Below are positions 47,522 through 58,999 of a stretch of DNA of 64,000 nt, one piece after another. Under the pieces are notes generated by a model that did not search any database, was not told the DNA's origin, and was given only the letters and a program-made list of their open reading frames with translations. The position numbers were made by a program, and so were the translations under genes. Positions within the stretch are counted from its first letter, which is position 1; every line of letters starts with the position of its first letter. Source of the stretch: Macrobrachium rosenbergii (lineage: Eukaryota > Arthropoda > Malacostraca > Decapoda > Palaemonidae); NCBI RefSeq assembly GCF_040412425.1, contig NC_089742.1:81665539-81729538 (forward strand), written 5' to 3'.

Positions 47522-48100
47522 TACCTACATAGTAATGTAATGTTATGTACTATCATTATTTCAATCTTTTTACCATAATGTACATCTACTGATATATTTC
47601 AATCATTTATATAATGTATATTATGTGTAGGTAGGCACTGAGTTACTATATATATATATGTATATATATATATACACAGTATATGAATTTTTATCACATC
47701 ACCAGGATTTTATATACACAAACATTAAGCTACAAATGTCATTTAATATTCAATTCGCTCTACCTCAGAAATAACACTGAAGGGGAAATATAACTGATAG
47801 TTGGTTCTTCACTCCACAGGATCGAACTGCCAAACTCCACAGGATCGAACCGCCAAACAATGATAAAAAATGACTTTCAGTAACACCCTACACCACTTAG
47901 CTATCAAGCAAGTCTAGGGTGTCACTGAATGTCATTGGTTCTCATTTTACAGTAGTTTGATCCTGTGAGGTGACAAATCACTTATCAATTATAATACCGC
48001 TTTGGTATTATTTCTGAGGTAGAGTGAAGTGGATGTTAAACAACATTGGCGCTTAATGTGTGTGTGTATATATATAAACACACACCCATACATATATATA
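47522..48100. other. Unassigned spacer with short inverted repeats
   Basis: Around 47790-48010, TCAGAAATAACAC and AGGATCGAACTGCCAAA are mirrored by TTTGATCCTG and GGTATTATTTCTGA, giving a loose ~230-bp palindrome. No coding region is seen. Confidence 0.4.
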
Positions 48101-48527
48101 GATGCCCCTCTACTTACGAACGAGTGACATTCCAAATGGTTGTTCGTAAGTTTATTTTGTTCGTAAGTTCAACTTCATATACCCAAGGTCAATACGTACA
48201 GTGCTATTTATGTTTTTTCATATTAAAACCAAATACTAGTACTGTTACTGTATTTTATAGAGTATTTTATTAATACAAATGATATACAAGACCTAACAAA
48301 CATATGATAATACAGTAAATGTAAAGTACATGTACAGCTTTCTTACTTTTGAAACTGGTGTCGCAGGCTTGTCATGATGGATGATATGGGGGGGCAGTGT
48401 GGATTAAGAGAGGGTGGCGGGTCGTCAACGTCTTTTTCATTCTCACCTTATTTGGGAAGGATTTCTTCATCACTTTCCTCTTCATTTGGGGAGGAAGCAA
48501 TCATTGGAGGTGAGGAGGCTCTTGAGA

Positions 48528-49541
48528 TTAAAGGCACTGGTTTTCAGGAATGTCTATGGAAATTTGCACTGTTTTTCTTTTCTTTTCATCGTCTAAGATA
48601 CGATAACACTGAAAAGGATCAATGAGAATTGTTGCTACTTTTGAGAATCTCTCTACATTGGGGTCCTGATTCTCAAAAATACTCAACACTTTTTCTAGAA
48701 GAGAAAACCCCTTGGCTATCAATTTTGTTTCAAACCTCTTTATGGGAACAAGTTGTTGTTGTTGTTCTTCATGTTCTTCTGGTTTTTGCCATTCTTCCAG
48801 TTCAATAAAATCCTGACTTGTCAACTCCTCTGAGTGACTGTCAAACAGCTCTTGAAGGTCCTCTTCCCTATGTCAAGGTTTAACTTTTCAATTACGTCAA
48901 TGAGACTCTTAATAATTCCCTTTTCCTCATCTTCTTGATTAAATCACCTGAAGTCATTTACAAACTGTGGGCATAAAGCCTTCCATATTCATTCATGTTG
49001 ATGCCATTTACTTCACACCATTCAGCACCATGTTCTTTACATAATTGTAAATGTTGTAACCCTTCCAGAAGTCACATAAGGTCACATCTGCATCATTTAT
49101 CTTCTTTAATGCTTGTCTATATGTATAGCTGGTATAGTATTTTTTGAAATTTGTTATTACGCCCTGATCTATTGGCTGAATGACTAAGTTGTGTTAAGTG
49201 GTAAATAAACAACTTGAACATCCAGATGGAAATCATCTAAGTGTGGTGGGTGGCCAGGGGCATTGTCCAAAATTACAAGAATCTTAACTGGAATGTTATT
49301 CTCTCTCCAGTACAGCTTGACTTCAGGGATAAAGTGATGGAAAAACCAGTCCACAAATACAGCAAGAGTCGCCCAGGCTTTCTTATTGGCCATACAGATT
49401 ACGGGTAGAGAACTTTTTGTGATATTTTTCAGTGCCCGACACACAAGGAGAGGTTTCAGCTTCATATCTCCCAAACAATTGCCACCCAGCAGTAGCGTTA
49501 GCCTATCCTTTGCTGCCTTAAATCCTGGCATCATCCTCTCT
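48528..49541 (-). pseudogene. Tigger-type transposase D, C-terminal part
   Basis: It continues the frame from 51732 after the insertion with ERMMPGFKAAKDRLTLLLGG, then NKKAWATLAVFVDWFFHHF and ILVILDNAPGHPPHLDDF (second Asp intact). A one-base shift follows near LPLNTT, and in another frame LVIQPIDQGVITNFKK (third Asp intact) is readable near 49170. Frameshifted sequence follows, then a Glu/Gln-rich C-terminal frame (48824-48528) ending in a stop. The catalytic residues survive better than in transposases A and B, so this is probably a younger copy. Confidence 0.85.
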
Positions 49542-51731
49542 TTAACCCTTTAACGCCGAAGCCCTATTTTCAAAAACGTCTCCCGTATGCCGGCGGCGTT
49601 CGGTGAGTTAGCGGCGAAGCGGAAATTTTTTTTTTTTTTTTTTTCAAAAATCACAGCACGCTTAGTTTTTAAGATTAAGAGTTCATTTTTGGCTCATTTT
49701 TTTGTCATTGCCTGAAGTTTAGTATGCAACCATCAGAAATGAAAAAATATCATTATCATATATAAATATTGGAATATATGACAGCGAGAAAAAAAAACTT
49801 GTATATAATTGTATACAAATCGCTGTAAGCAAAACGGTTAAAGCTAATGAGTTAATTTTTTTAGTTGTATTGTACACTAAATTACGATGATTTTGGTATA
49901 TAACAAATTTTAAAACGATCAAAGCAAACAGAGAAAATATTATCACAAAATGATGCATGAATTAAACGCAGCTGGACGTAAAAAATCTTTTTCAAAATTC
50001 ACCATAAATCGAAATATTGTGCTAGAGACTTCCCGTTTGTTGAAAAATGAAGCTAATTGATTGAATATTACTAGACTGGAAGTGTTTTAGCTTACAATTG
50101 CAGTTTTTTAAACCATTTCGGTCGAGTTAAAGTTGACCAAAGGTCGAATTTTTCTATTTATCGTGATTTATATGGAAATATTTCAAAACTGATAAAAGCT
50201 ACAACCATGAGTTATTTTTGTTGTATTGTACATGAAATTGCGCACATTTTCATATATAAAACTTTATGTAACGACTAATATAAAGCGGTGCAAATATTAC
50301 GACAACGAGACGAAAGAATTTCGAGATGTTCGCCGAGTTACAGCGCAGACGTAAGGAAAATGTTTTTAAAAAATTCACCATAAATCGAAATATTGTGCTA
50401 GAGACTTCCAATTTATTGCAAAATGAAGTTAAACGATTGAATATTACTAGAATGTAAGAGTTTTAGCTTACAATTGCGTTTTTACCATTTCGGTCGAGTT
50501 AAAGTTGACCGAAGGTTGAAATTTTGGCAGTTATCGTGATTTATGTGAAAATATTTCAAAACTGATAAAAGCTACAACCATGAGCTATTTTCTGTTGTAT
50601 TCTACATGAAATTGCACACATTTTCATATATAAAAGTTTATGTAACGACTAATGTAAAACGATGCAAACATTACGAAACCATGACGAAAGAATTTCTGAG
50701 ATGTTCGGCCGAGTTATAGCGCAGAGCGTAAGGAAAAAATTTTTTTTTCAGAAATTCACCATAAATCAAAATATTGTGCTAGAGACTTCCAGTTTGTTGC
50801 AAAATGAAGGTACATGATTGAATATTACTAGAATGTAAGAGTTTTAGCTTATAATTGCGTTTTTTTACCATTTCGGTAGAGTTAAAGTTGACCGAAGCTT
50901 GAAATTTTGGCAGTTATCGTGATTTATGTGAAAATATTTCAAAACTGATAAAAGCTACAACCATGAGTTATTTTCTGTTGTATTCTACATGAAATTGCGC
51001 ACATTTCCATATATAAAACTTTATGTAACGACTAATATAAAACAGTGCAAACATTACGACAACGTGACGAAAGAATTTCTGGCGCGGACGTAAGGAAAAA
51101 GTTTTTTTCAAAAATTCACCAAAAATCGATATTGTGCTAGAGACTTCCAATTGGTTGCAAAATGAAGGTAAATGATTGAATATTACTAGATCGTAAGAGT
51201 TTTAGCTTAAAATTGCATTTTTGACCATTTCGGTCGAGTCAAAGTTGACCGAAGGTTGAAATTTTGGCAGTTATCGTGGTTTATATGAAAATATTTCCAA
51301 ACTGATAAAAGCTACAACCATGGGTTGTATTTTTCTGTATTGTACATGAAATTGCGCACATTTTCATATATAAAACTTTATGTAACGGCTAATATAGAAC
51401 AATGCAAAAATTACGACAAAATGACGAAAAGAATTTATGAAATTTTCGGCTGAGTTACCGCCGTGCGTAAGAAAAAGTTTTTTAAAAAAATTCACCATAA
51501 ATCGAAATATTGTGCTAGAGACTTCCAATTTGTTTCAAAATGAAGGTACATGATTGAATATTACTAGAATGTAAGAGCTTTAGCTTACAATTGCGTTTTT
51601 CGACCATTTGGTCGAAGTCAAAGTTGACCGAAGGTTGAAATTTTTGTAGTCGACGACGTGCACGTCCACTTGGCACCCAACAGACAATTTTAGTTGACGT
51701 ATGATACGTCCAATAGGCGTTTAAGGGTTAA
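49542..51731 (+). mobile_element. Satellite-bearing piggyBac derivative, copy D
   Basis: TTAA lies at 49542-49545 and 51728-51731. The ends are CCCTTTAACGCCGAAGCCC and CCAATAGGCGTTTAAGGG. There are five satellite units (landmark at about 50021, 50397, 50779, 51137 and 51514; spacing 376, 382, 358 and 377), preceded by the ~400-bp left arm also present in copies B and C. The right subterminal repeats are present though the first is disturbed (AGTCGACGACGTGCACGTCC). No transposase. It is inserted in transposase D. Confidence 0.92.
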
Positions 51732-52338
51732 TACTGATGTACGTTCTATCTGGCATTTTTTCCCAGAAAAGGCCTATCTCGTCTATATTAAAAATTTGCT
51801 GAGGGGTATAACCTCCTTTATCAATGATTTAATTGAGTGTATCTGGAATTTTTTTGGCTGCTGCTTTGTCAGCACTCGCTTCCTCACCGCTTACACTTAA
51901 GTGATGTAATTTGGTTCGTTTTTTGAAGCTATGAAACCATCCATAACTTGCAGCAATTGTTTCATCTTTAGCACTTTCGCCAGCCTTAGCCTTCAAGTCA
52001 TCGAAAGGCATGAGGCTAAACTGTACAGACCTTTGTCTCTGGTGCTCCATCCAGAAACCCAGAAGTTTTTCCATTTCTTCTACCACTCTCCCCATTCTCT
52101 TATTTACAATTGTTGACTGCATTAGCACAGCACTTTTCATTTGCTCCCTAATTTTCTATTTGTTCTTCAAAATTGTGCTGATGGTTGAGCAATTCACCTT
52201 ATAATGGTACACTATGACAACCATTTTTTCACCACTTTCTAAATTCTTTATTATAGCCATTTTAGTTTCCACTGAGATGGCTTGCTGCTTTTTAACACTA
52301 CCACTTTCATCAGTGGCTTTGTGCTTGCCATTAGCCAT
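51732..52338 (-). pseudogene. Tigger-type transposase D, N-terminal part
   Basis: It starts MANGKHKATDESGSVKKQQA at 52338. A CENP-B-type helix-turn-helix follows (KMAIIKNLESGEKMVVIVYH, then VNCSTISTILKNK), and a second DNA-binding segment with GWFHSFKKRTKLHHLSVSGE after a shift near 52150. A stop follows DTLN, then QIFNIDEIGLFWEKM with the first catalytic Asp. The frame is cut by TTAA at 51728-51731 within ...RTYISI and resumes in frame at 49541. Confidence 0.85.
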
Positions 52339-52628
52339 GATATATTAATGGATGCGGTAAATATTTCACGATAAAAATGCACAAATGAATTGCCACACGG
52401 GAGATGAAATCTTAGCACTAGCATAGGTACAAAGAAACTGGAGAGCATAGTGGCGTAAGCTATGGTGCTGTCCAGCGTGGGTAGCGGCAGAAAATGTAAC
52501 TAAATCGAGGCAGGCTCTCACAATAAAATTTGGACTTGCGGGTCGCGGCCCGGATCGTTCCAAACAAAAATTGAATTTATGAGCGTGGATGCCCCCATCT
52601 TTGAAAATTCATAAGGAGAGGAGTGCCT

Positions 52629-53309
52629 ATGCAAGTAAACCTTCAATTATCCGAATCAATAGAGCCATTGGTACATCCGATAATGGCGAGTAAAAAAATC
52701 TAGGGGTGTTCAAGGGCAACTCCATACCCTTCCTCACCTAACCTTGTCAATACCACATACTGTAAACAACTCTGTATGCTTATAAACAACAACCATCACA
52801 CTTTTAACTGAAAAATTTATGCAAGAGGCAATTATCTACCTTTTTTCCCCATATCTGTAACAAAATATATGGCATAAATACAGTATGGCTTGGCACCATC
52901 AGAGAGGAGGGGCAGTCAAGCAAGGCAGAGGAAGGCTCAGAGGTGTTGTTTTGGAAGGTGGGTGGAGGTGGGGGGCAGTTTCCATGACTGGGAGGGGGTG
53001 GGGATGCAATGTTGGATGGGTGAAGAGGGCTAAGTAGACCTGACTTGATAGAGCTTGTTTGGTTTTGTGTTTTTATGTTTATGACAGAGTAATTCACACT
53101 TTATTAACATATGTACAGTGCAGAGAGAGAGAGAGAGAGAGAGAACAATAACCAAAGTATGTTTAAATCAAAGTCTAAATACAGTAACACTCACACTCCT
53201 CCACTTTTTATTTATATTTTATGCTACAGTATTCTCAATTATATTTCTCCTGTATTTTCTCGTTATCTATTCTTTCAAACCAAAAGATGAAAGCAATCAT
53301 GTCCATAGG

Positions 53310-53310
<1 letters not shown>
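52629..53310 (+). repeat. Dispersed repeat, sister of 42013-42540
   Basis: It starts directly at the right TA of Tigger D: TGCAAGTAAACCTTCAATTA, then CTAGGGGTGTTCAAGGGC (shared with 31319-31450). TTGTTTTGGAAGGTGGGTGG and the TTTATGCTACAGTATTCTCA block come next (shared with 42350-42540). (GA)n occurs at 53122-53144. Confidence 0.6.
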
Positions 53311-53312
<2 letters not shown>

Positions 53313-53402
<90 letters not shown>

Positions 53403-54230
53403 AATATAAAGTGATAAAATATTCTCTTTTGTACTGTTATGATGTGTGATGATTATACTTAGAATCAACTAAACTTGTAATGAAATATGGATAAAAAAAA
53501 AAAAAACAAACATGCATAAGCACCAATTCCGTGGCACGGATAAACTAGCTACAGCTTCCTTGGTATTGCCTGGCTTATGTGTGAAATTTGCATTTTGAAT
53601 ATTTTTAGTGATTAGAGGTGGAATATCTACAGTGATATTCTCCTGTGTACTGTTTTGATGCAAGCGATAGTCAATACTTAAGTCAACTAAACTTGTAATG
53701 AGGTACAGTACATTAAAATGAGCAAAGCAAATAGAAAAAAAAAGTCAACATGTATATACACACTAATTCCTTGGGGTGGGTAAACTTCCTACAACCTGTT
53801 TGGTTTTGTGTTGCCTACATATGAAATTTTTAAATATTTTAAGTGATTAGAGATGAAATATCAACAGTGATAAAATATTCTCTTGTGTACTTTGATATGT
53901 ATGATAATCTACTTAGAGTCAACTGACCTTGTAATAAAATACAGTACAGTAAAGCAGACAAAGCAAAAGATATGACAACACATACCTATGCAAACACACT
54001 CATTCGATGGCGTCGTGAACTTCCTGGAGTTTGTTTAGTTTCATGGTTTTATACTAAAGCCTAATGTTTAGTTTCATGGTTTTATACTAAAGCCTAATGT
54101 TTAGTTTCATGGTTTTATATTAAAGTCTAATACAGTAACACACACTCTTACACTATTTTGTTTGTATGTTTGTATTTTATACTACAGTACTGTATTCCCA
54201 TTTATATTTTCACTGCATTTTCTTTCTTCT

Positions 54231-54266
<36 letters not shown>

Positions 54267-54629
54267 ATTTTTAGTTTTGCAAACCAAAAGATAAATGCAA
54301 TCATGTCCATAGGGCATGCACATACTCACACACTCATTCCATGCTGCTGGTGAACTTGGTACAGCCTGTTTGGTTTTGTATTGCCTACATATGAAATTTG
54401 CATTTTAAATATTTTTACAGTGATTGAGATGAAATATCAAGTGATAAAATATTCTCTTGTGTATAGTTATGTGTCATAATCATACTCAGAGTCAACTAAA
54501 CTTGTAAAAAAGTATTGTACATATGCATGCATGCACTCATCCAATGGCTTTGTGAACTTCCCGGAGTTTTAGTTTTGTATTTTTGTTTATGATACAGCAA
54601 TTCATATTTCATTAAAGGATGTGTACAGT

Positions 54630-54706
<77 letters not shown>
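53313..54706. repeat. GA-rich tandem/dispersed repeat block
   Basis: It contains (GA)n at 53313-53398 and 54632-54706 and (CT)n at 54235-54264. Between them are four diverged ~190-230-bp units, marked by GATGAAATATCAA...GATAAAATATTCTCTTGTGT and CTAAACTTGTAATGAAATAC at about 53400, 53610, 53850 and 54430. A 39-bp direct repeat (TAGTTTCATGGTTTTATA...) occurs near 54037-54125. No gene. Confidence 0.8.
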
Positions 54707-54713
<7 letters not shown>

Positions 54714-55808
54714 AACTGAGGTGTATTTACATTGATAAACAAACGAATTGGGAAACAGGTGTTTTGCAATTTTGAGAGATTTTACTTTAACATAAAAAAT
54801 GTTAGCTTACCAGAATACCTATATTACATTTATGTACAAAACTAAAAATAATAATGTCATTAATACATTTTTTCTTCTATCAAGTAAAAAATTATTTTCC
54901 TAATTCTTTCGGTTAGCAGGCTCAATCAGCTGATTCTCAGAACATAAACATTAAAAACGGCAGGGCAATTATTTTATACGTATTAAGATATACCAATATA
55001 ATAATACAGTATAAATGGATTCTGTAAGTAAAATAAGTTTCATTACCATTACCTTTATCTTAGATAGGTACAGCTGTAATAGCCTATTTGACTTTTGAAA
55101 ATGGATACTATGAGTGTTAACATCTGGGCTTGCCTAGGTCTGTAGTTCACACGTAGCCTACTCATTTTTATCCCGTGTATAGTAATACAATATGGTAGCA
55201 AGTGAAAAGTAAGTTACTGAATAAAAATACATTAATAGCGATAAATCCATGGTAGGCTGCTTCCAAACGAAGTTTGGTATATGTAAAAAAAAAATGTGAA
55301 TGAAATGGCTGCAGGAAGATAATGTTTATTAATATAATTTTTTTGGCTAAGCAATAAAAAAGGGTGTTTAGGGTGCAGTACAGGTGAGATAACCTTTTTC
55401 TATATTCTTGAGTAACTCAATCTTTTCTCGCGTAGATAAAAATTTATGCTTGCACGTCTTATTTCTAGCATCATCTGATCTCATGGGTGGCATATCGCAT
55501 GGGTAAATATACAGCTATATAAAAGAAATGATCAAGACTGTATCACCTACACAGTGCTGCTGGCGGCCGCTACATTAAGTTGCAAACAATATGTTGGCAC
55601 CACCCTCGTGGCCACTCAATGAACTAATGGTGTCTTGATTCAAAATTGAGCCAAACCACAGGAGTTCCTGCACCACAGAATGCCGGTTTTAAGAGGTTTG
55701 ACTGTGTAAGTGTTTTTAGAGGGAGTCTCAAGTATTAGTGAATTTCAGCTATTTGCTGGGTGCTTGTGGTCCCTAACCCCCACAAATACCAGGGTCTACT
55801 GATATATA
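54707..55808. other. Intronic stretch with two truncated Tigger-type right ends
   Basis: Near 55710 the right end AAGAGGTTTGACTG is followed by TA, and near 55799 a second right end, CAAATACCAGGGTCTACTG, resembles that of Tigger B. Their left ends are not found nearby. The rest is unassigned. Confidence 0.45.
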
Positions 55809-57523
55809 CAGTAAACCCCCCATATCCACAGTCTCATGATTCGCAGACTCACCTGTTCGCGGATTTCTCTATGGAACATATATACACATTATTTACTGAA
55901 AATTCGCCTGTTCATGGTATTTTTCACTGAGAAATATTCACTAATTACTGTATTTTCATCTCATTTTTAAGACTAAATGCATTTTTTCTGATAAAATTAT
56001 TAAAATACTCAGGTAGTGCTCGAGTTACGATAATGTGCCTTATGATAATTTGATTTTGCAATGGGGTAAGCAATTAATACTGATATGACAGAATTTTTAT
56101 AAAATACTTTTAAATTTTGTGCGGGTGCAGGCAACAGCGTACAATCAGGCAGCGAGAGACCAAATTACAATAGACCAAGTTCTTTTTCTTCATCTCTTTG
56201 TCCCATCTTCTAGTTGAAAAGTAAAAGAGAATGACAAAAGTACTGTCAGTAACATTAAACTCTTGCATCAATGCGTACAGCCATAAACAACCGACCGAAA
56301 AACTGTTGTTTTGCTTATCACCAAATCAGATCACAAAAGCCATTTTGCTTGTATTTCAACCATCGTATGGTAATACACAATTACCGTAGTTATAGTACAA
56401 ATGAAGTTAAGTAGAATAGGACATATTTTTACTTTATACCCTTATTCAGTATGGATAAAAGATCGGCAAGGAAATATACGGTTAAATTTAAGCTGCAAGT
56501 TGTAGCTGAAGCTGAGAAAACAATGTTCAAGCTGCTGATGACTATAAATTATCGTGCATCGGCAACATGGATGAAACTCAACCGTAATTAAAATTGGATA
56601 TTTTAATTCAAACTACTGGGCATGAAAAACACATTACTATTTTTACACCAATAAACGATGAATACGTAAAGCTCGTATTATGATGAAATCAAGTGAAAAT
56701 AGCGAACGGAATCTTGATTTTTTACACAAAGCAAATGCCCCCAAACAGCCAACGTCATCTATTAGCGAAAAAAATTGCCAAGTTGATTTCACGAGACGTA
56801 TTTAAGTTATATTTCAACTTGAAAACACTTCGTATAACAAAAAATAACCTTCTCCCATATACATAATGTATCTAGAGATTCATTTACGATAACTACACAC
56901 ATGAAAAGCGCTCTGAACTGAGTTAAATAAAGTGAAATAAACTTACCGCGTAATCGATTTCCAAACCAAAACATTGATCGCTATGATCACAATTTATAAT
57001 ACAAAAGCAATATAAGAATATATAAAATACTACTGGATACAGTGAATTAAGGCATAGCATTTTAAAAGATCCACGGAAAAGATACATATTCGTTATGTTG
57101 ATGTTTGTATAATACAATAAGTGAATATAGAGTACAGTATAATGTACTGAATTATCATAAGCCATTCTGCATGAACCTCCATTTAGCTGATATTAATAAT
57201 TACTATACTGTGTATGTATAGAGTATACTTTATAGTGTAGGGTAGGCTACCATGTATGTATACATGGTACTGAATACCCTAGTGTAGGCTAGGCTATATT
57301 CGAGATACATTTTTTCCAACGAACAATGGTTTTTTTGGAACCTAACCCCATCATAAGTAGGATAATACCTGTATAAGCATTTTTAGTTTTTTTTTTTTGT
57401 TTTAACTATCAAAATAGGCAGTTCTAAGTGTTTTTAAGTATTTGCACGTTTTAGCTATTCGCAGGGTGTGTGTGTGTGTGTGTGTGTGTGGTACGCGTCC
57501 CCCACAAATACAGGGGTTTACTG
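55809..57523. mobile_element. Composite nest in a Tigger-type MITE, copy 2
   Basis: The outer MITE ends are CAGTAAACCCCCCATATCCA (55809, after TA) and ACAAATACAGGGGTTTACTG (57523, before TA). The inner element runs from CAGGTAGTGCTCGAGTTACG (56010) to AGGATAATACCTG (57371), followed by TA. This copy lacks the SINE and LTR insertions of copy 1 and so serves as the empty-site reference. (GT)n at about 57465-57490. Confidence 0.8.
56451..56590 (+). pseudogene. N-terminal HTH fragment of a pogo-like transposase (copy 2)
   Basis: MDKRSARKYTVKFKLQVVAE and the following residues match the fragment at 35899 with few changes. The frame ends at a stop after MKLNRN, and no catalytic core follows within the element. 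Confidence 0.6.
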
Positions 57524-57983
57524 TATACTGTATATAAATTATATACGTACAGTATATGTACGTTACTGCTCAGAAGGGGTCTGCCTACATAAAAATGGCA
57601 GGCAACTCTGTTTCTTGGGTTGTTTCTCTTTTCTGTTTCTTTCTACTGCTTTCTTCTTGAGACACTCTCTGTCTCACTAAAAACATGTCTGATGATATTG
57701 TTTTTGCCTGCATTTTAAAACATTTCTTAAAAGAGACAGCAATTTCATTCACCAGGTTTACAACACAGTTTGCTACAGCTTTGTCACTGTGATATTATTG
57801 TACACATTCTGAGTTATATACAAACAGTTCTAATGTCAGTGTGAGCAGTGAATAACAATGATATTAAGACACCCAGCTATTCAGTGACAGACCCATAATG
57901 ACATCTACAAACATGGAGAGCAAATATAGAGAAAAGTAATAAATAAAAAATAAAATATGAATAAAAAATATTCAGTAACATAC

Positions 57984-58161
57984 CTATAAGGTCCTCTGGT
58001 GGCGGTTCAAAGTCGAGCCTCTCATAACTGCTTTTAATTTTACTCAGTGCACTGTGAGATGGGTAACTTATAGTAAGGATAATCGGTCTCTTTGTAGCTA
58101 TCATAAAGTTATTCACAGTGGAGAGAAAACCTTCATCTGACTCTTCAAAGACAATATCTAT
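57984..58161 (-). CDS. ATAD5: ATAD5/Elg1, AAA+ core exon (Walker B end and sensor 1)
   Basis: The 178-bp exon has acceptor TTGCAG at 58162-58167 and donor GTATGT at 57983. It encodes IDIVFEESDEGFLSTVNNFM, ATKRPIILTISYPSHSAL and FEPPPEDLI. In ATAD5 homologues the Walker B strand (LLVLFEEVD) is followed by a short acidic stretch, GFL..I..FM, then the sensor-1 strand ATTKRPVILTT. Here Walker B would be split, with only its last residues in this exon and the rest in an exon beyond the part I can read. The exon ends with the first base of the Ala codon completed at 41529. AAA+ ATPase activity in the ATAD5-RFC complex drives PCNA unloading. Confidence 0.88.
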
Positions 58162-58167
58162 CTGCAA

Positions 58168-58999
58168 GAAACATGAAAAATGAGTTTAATTACAAAAAAG
58201 GTCATTTTGGAAAACCAAAGCATAAATGGGTATCATACATACTTGATAGTGTAAAATTCCTAAAAATACAGAGGCCTTCTTGACTTCACATTCCTTTTAG
58301 CACATTTTTTAACAATTCATACCACTGTTAATTGGCTCTCAATAGCCATAATGAGAAGCACTGTAGTTTCATGCTTCTGCATTTGTTAACATTACCTTTC
58401 CCTTATATCATGCATAAATAAAAAGATATTTAGCTTTAACTTAGTAGTTACACTCCAGAGGTCTGAAAAACTTCTAAGGGCAGAACTTTTTTGGAAGACT
58501 GAGTACTCTAATGTGTTCACTATGGTGTGACTGCTCAACACCAAGGCTATCTCTAGCAAACCAACCAATCTCCTTGCCTTAGATAGGGTCCTCAGAATTT
58601 TTGCTATCAGATTTTATCAACATACCAATAGTACCAAGGCTCCAATCTTGCCAGCTAGCAACACCAGCTTTCCTCTCAAAACTTTTCCCCTCTGAGGGAA
58701 GACAGATCTCTAGTTAAGGGTTCAATCCTTGAAAATGGCTGCCTGCCAGAGGTGAAGCATCCCCCAACTGAGACCCAGGAAGGGAAAAAATGAGGAGTAC
58801 TTTCCCTTCCATCTTTACCTTTAAATCATCTAGCCTGCTACTGCAAGAAGGGAAGATACTGTTTGCCTATCAAGGGTAAAAGCTTCACAAACCCCTGAGA
58901 AAATCTTATTAAAGGATATTTTATCATGTTGAATGAAGGGGCAATTCTAATTTGATGAGAGCAGACCTCCTCTAAGTCTCTACAAGAAAATGTAATCTA
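58168..58999. other. ATAD5 intron; nothing firmly recognised
   Basis: The upstream exon carrying the start of the Walker B strand is not visible here or elsewhere up to 64000. From about 58440 base composition becomes more even, suggesting that the retroelement at 59000-61430 extends into it. Confidence 0.4.

Larger units (their letters stand above)
48101..52627 (-). mobile_element. Tigger-like element D, split by copy D
   Basis: The left end GATGCCCCTCTACTTACGAA (48101, after TA) and right end TTCATAAGGAGAGGAGTGCC (52627, before TA) are imperfect terminal inverted repeats. A transposase pseudogene runs on the minus strand and is interrupted at TTAA by the satellite-bearing piggyBac derivative at 49542-51731. 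Confidence 0.8.
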
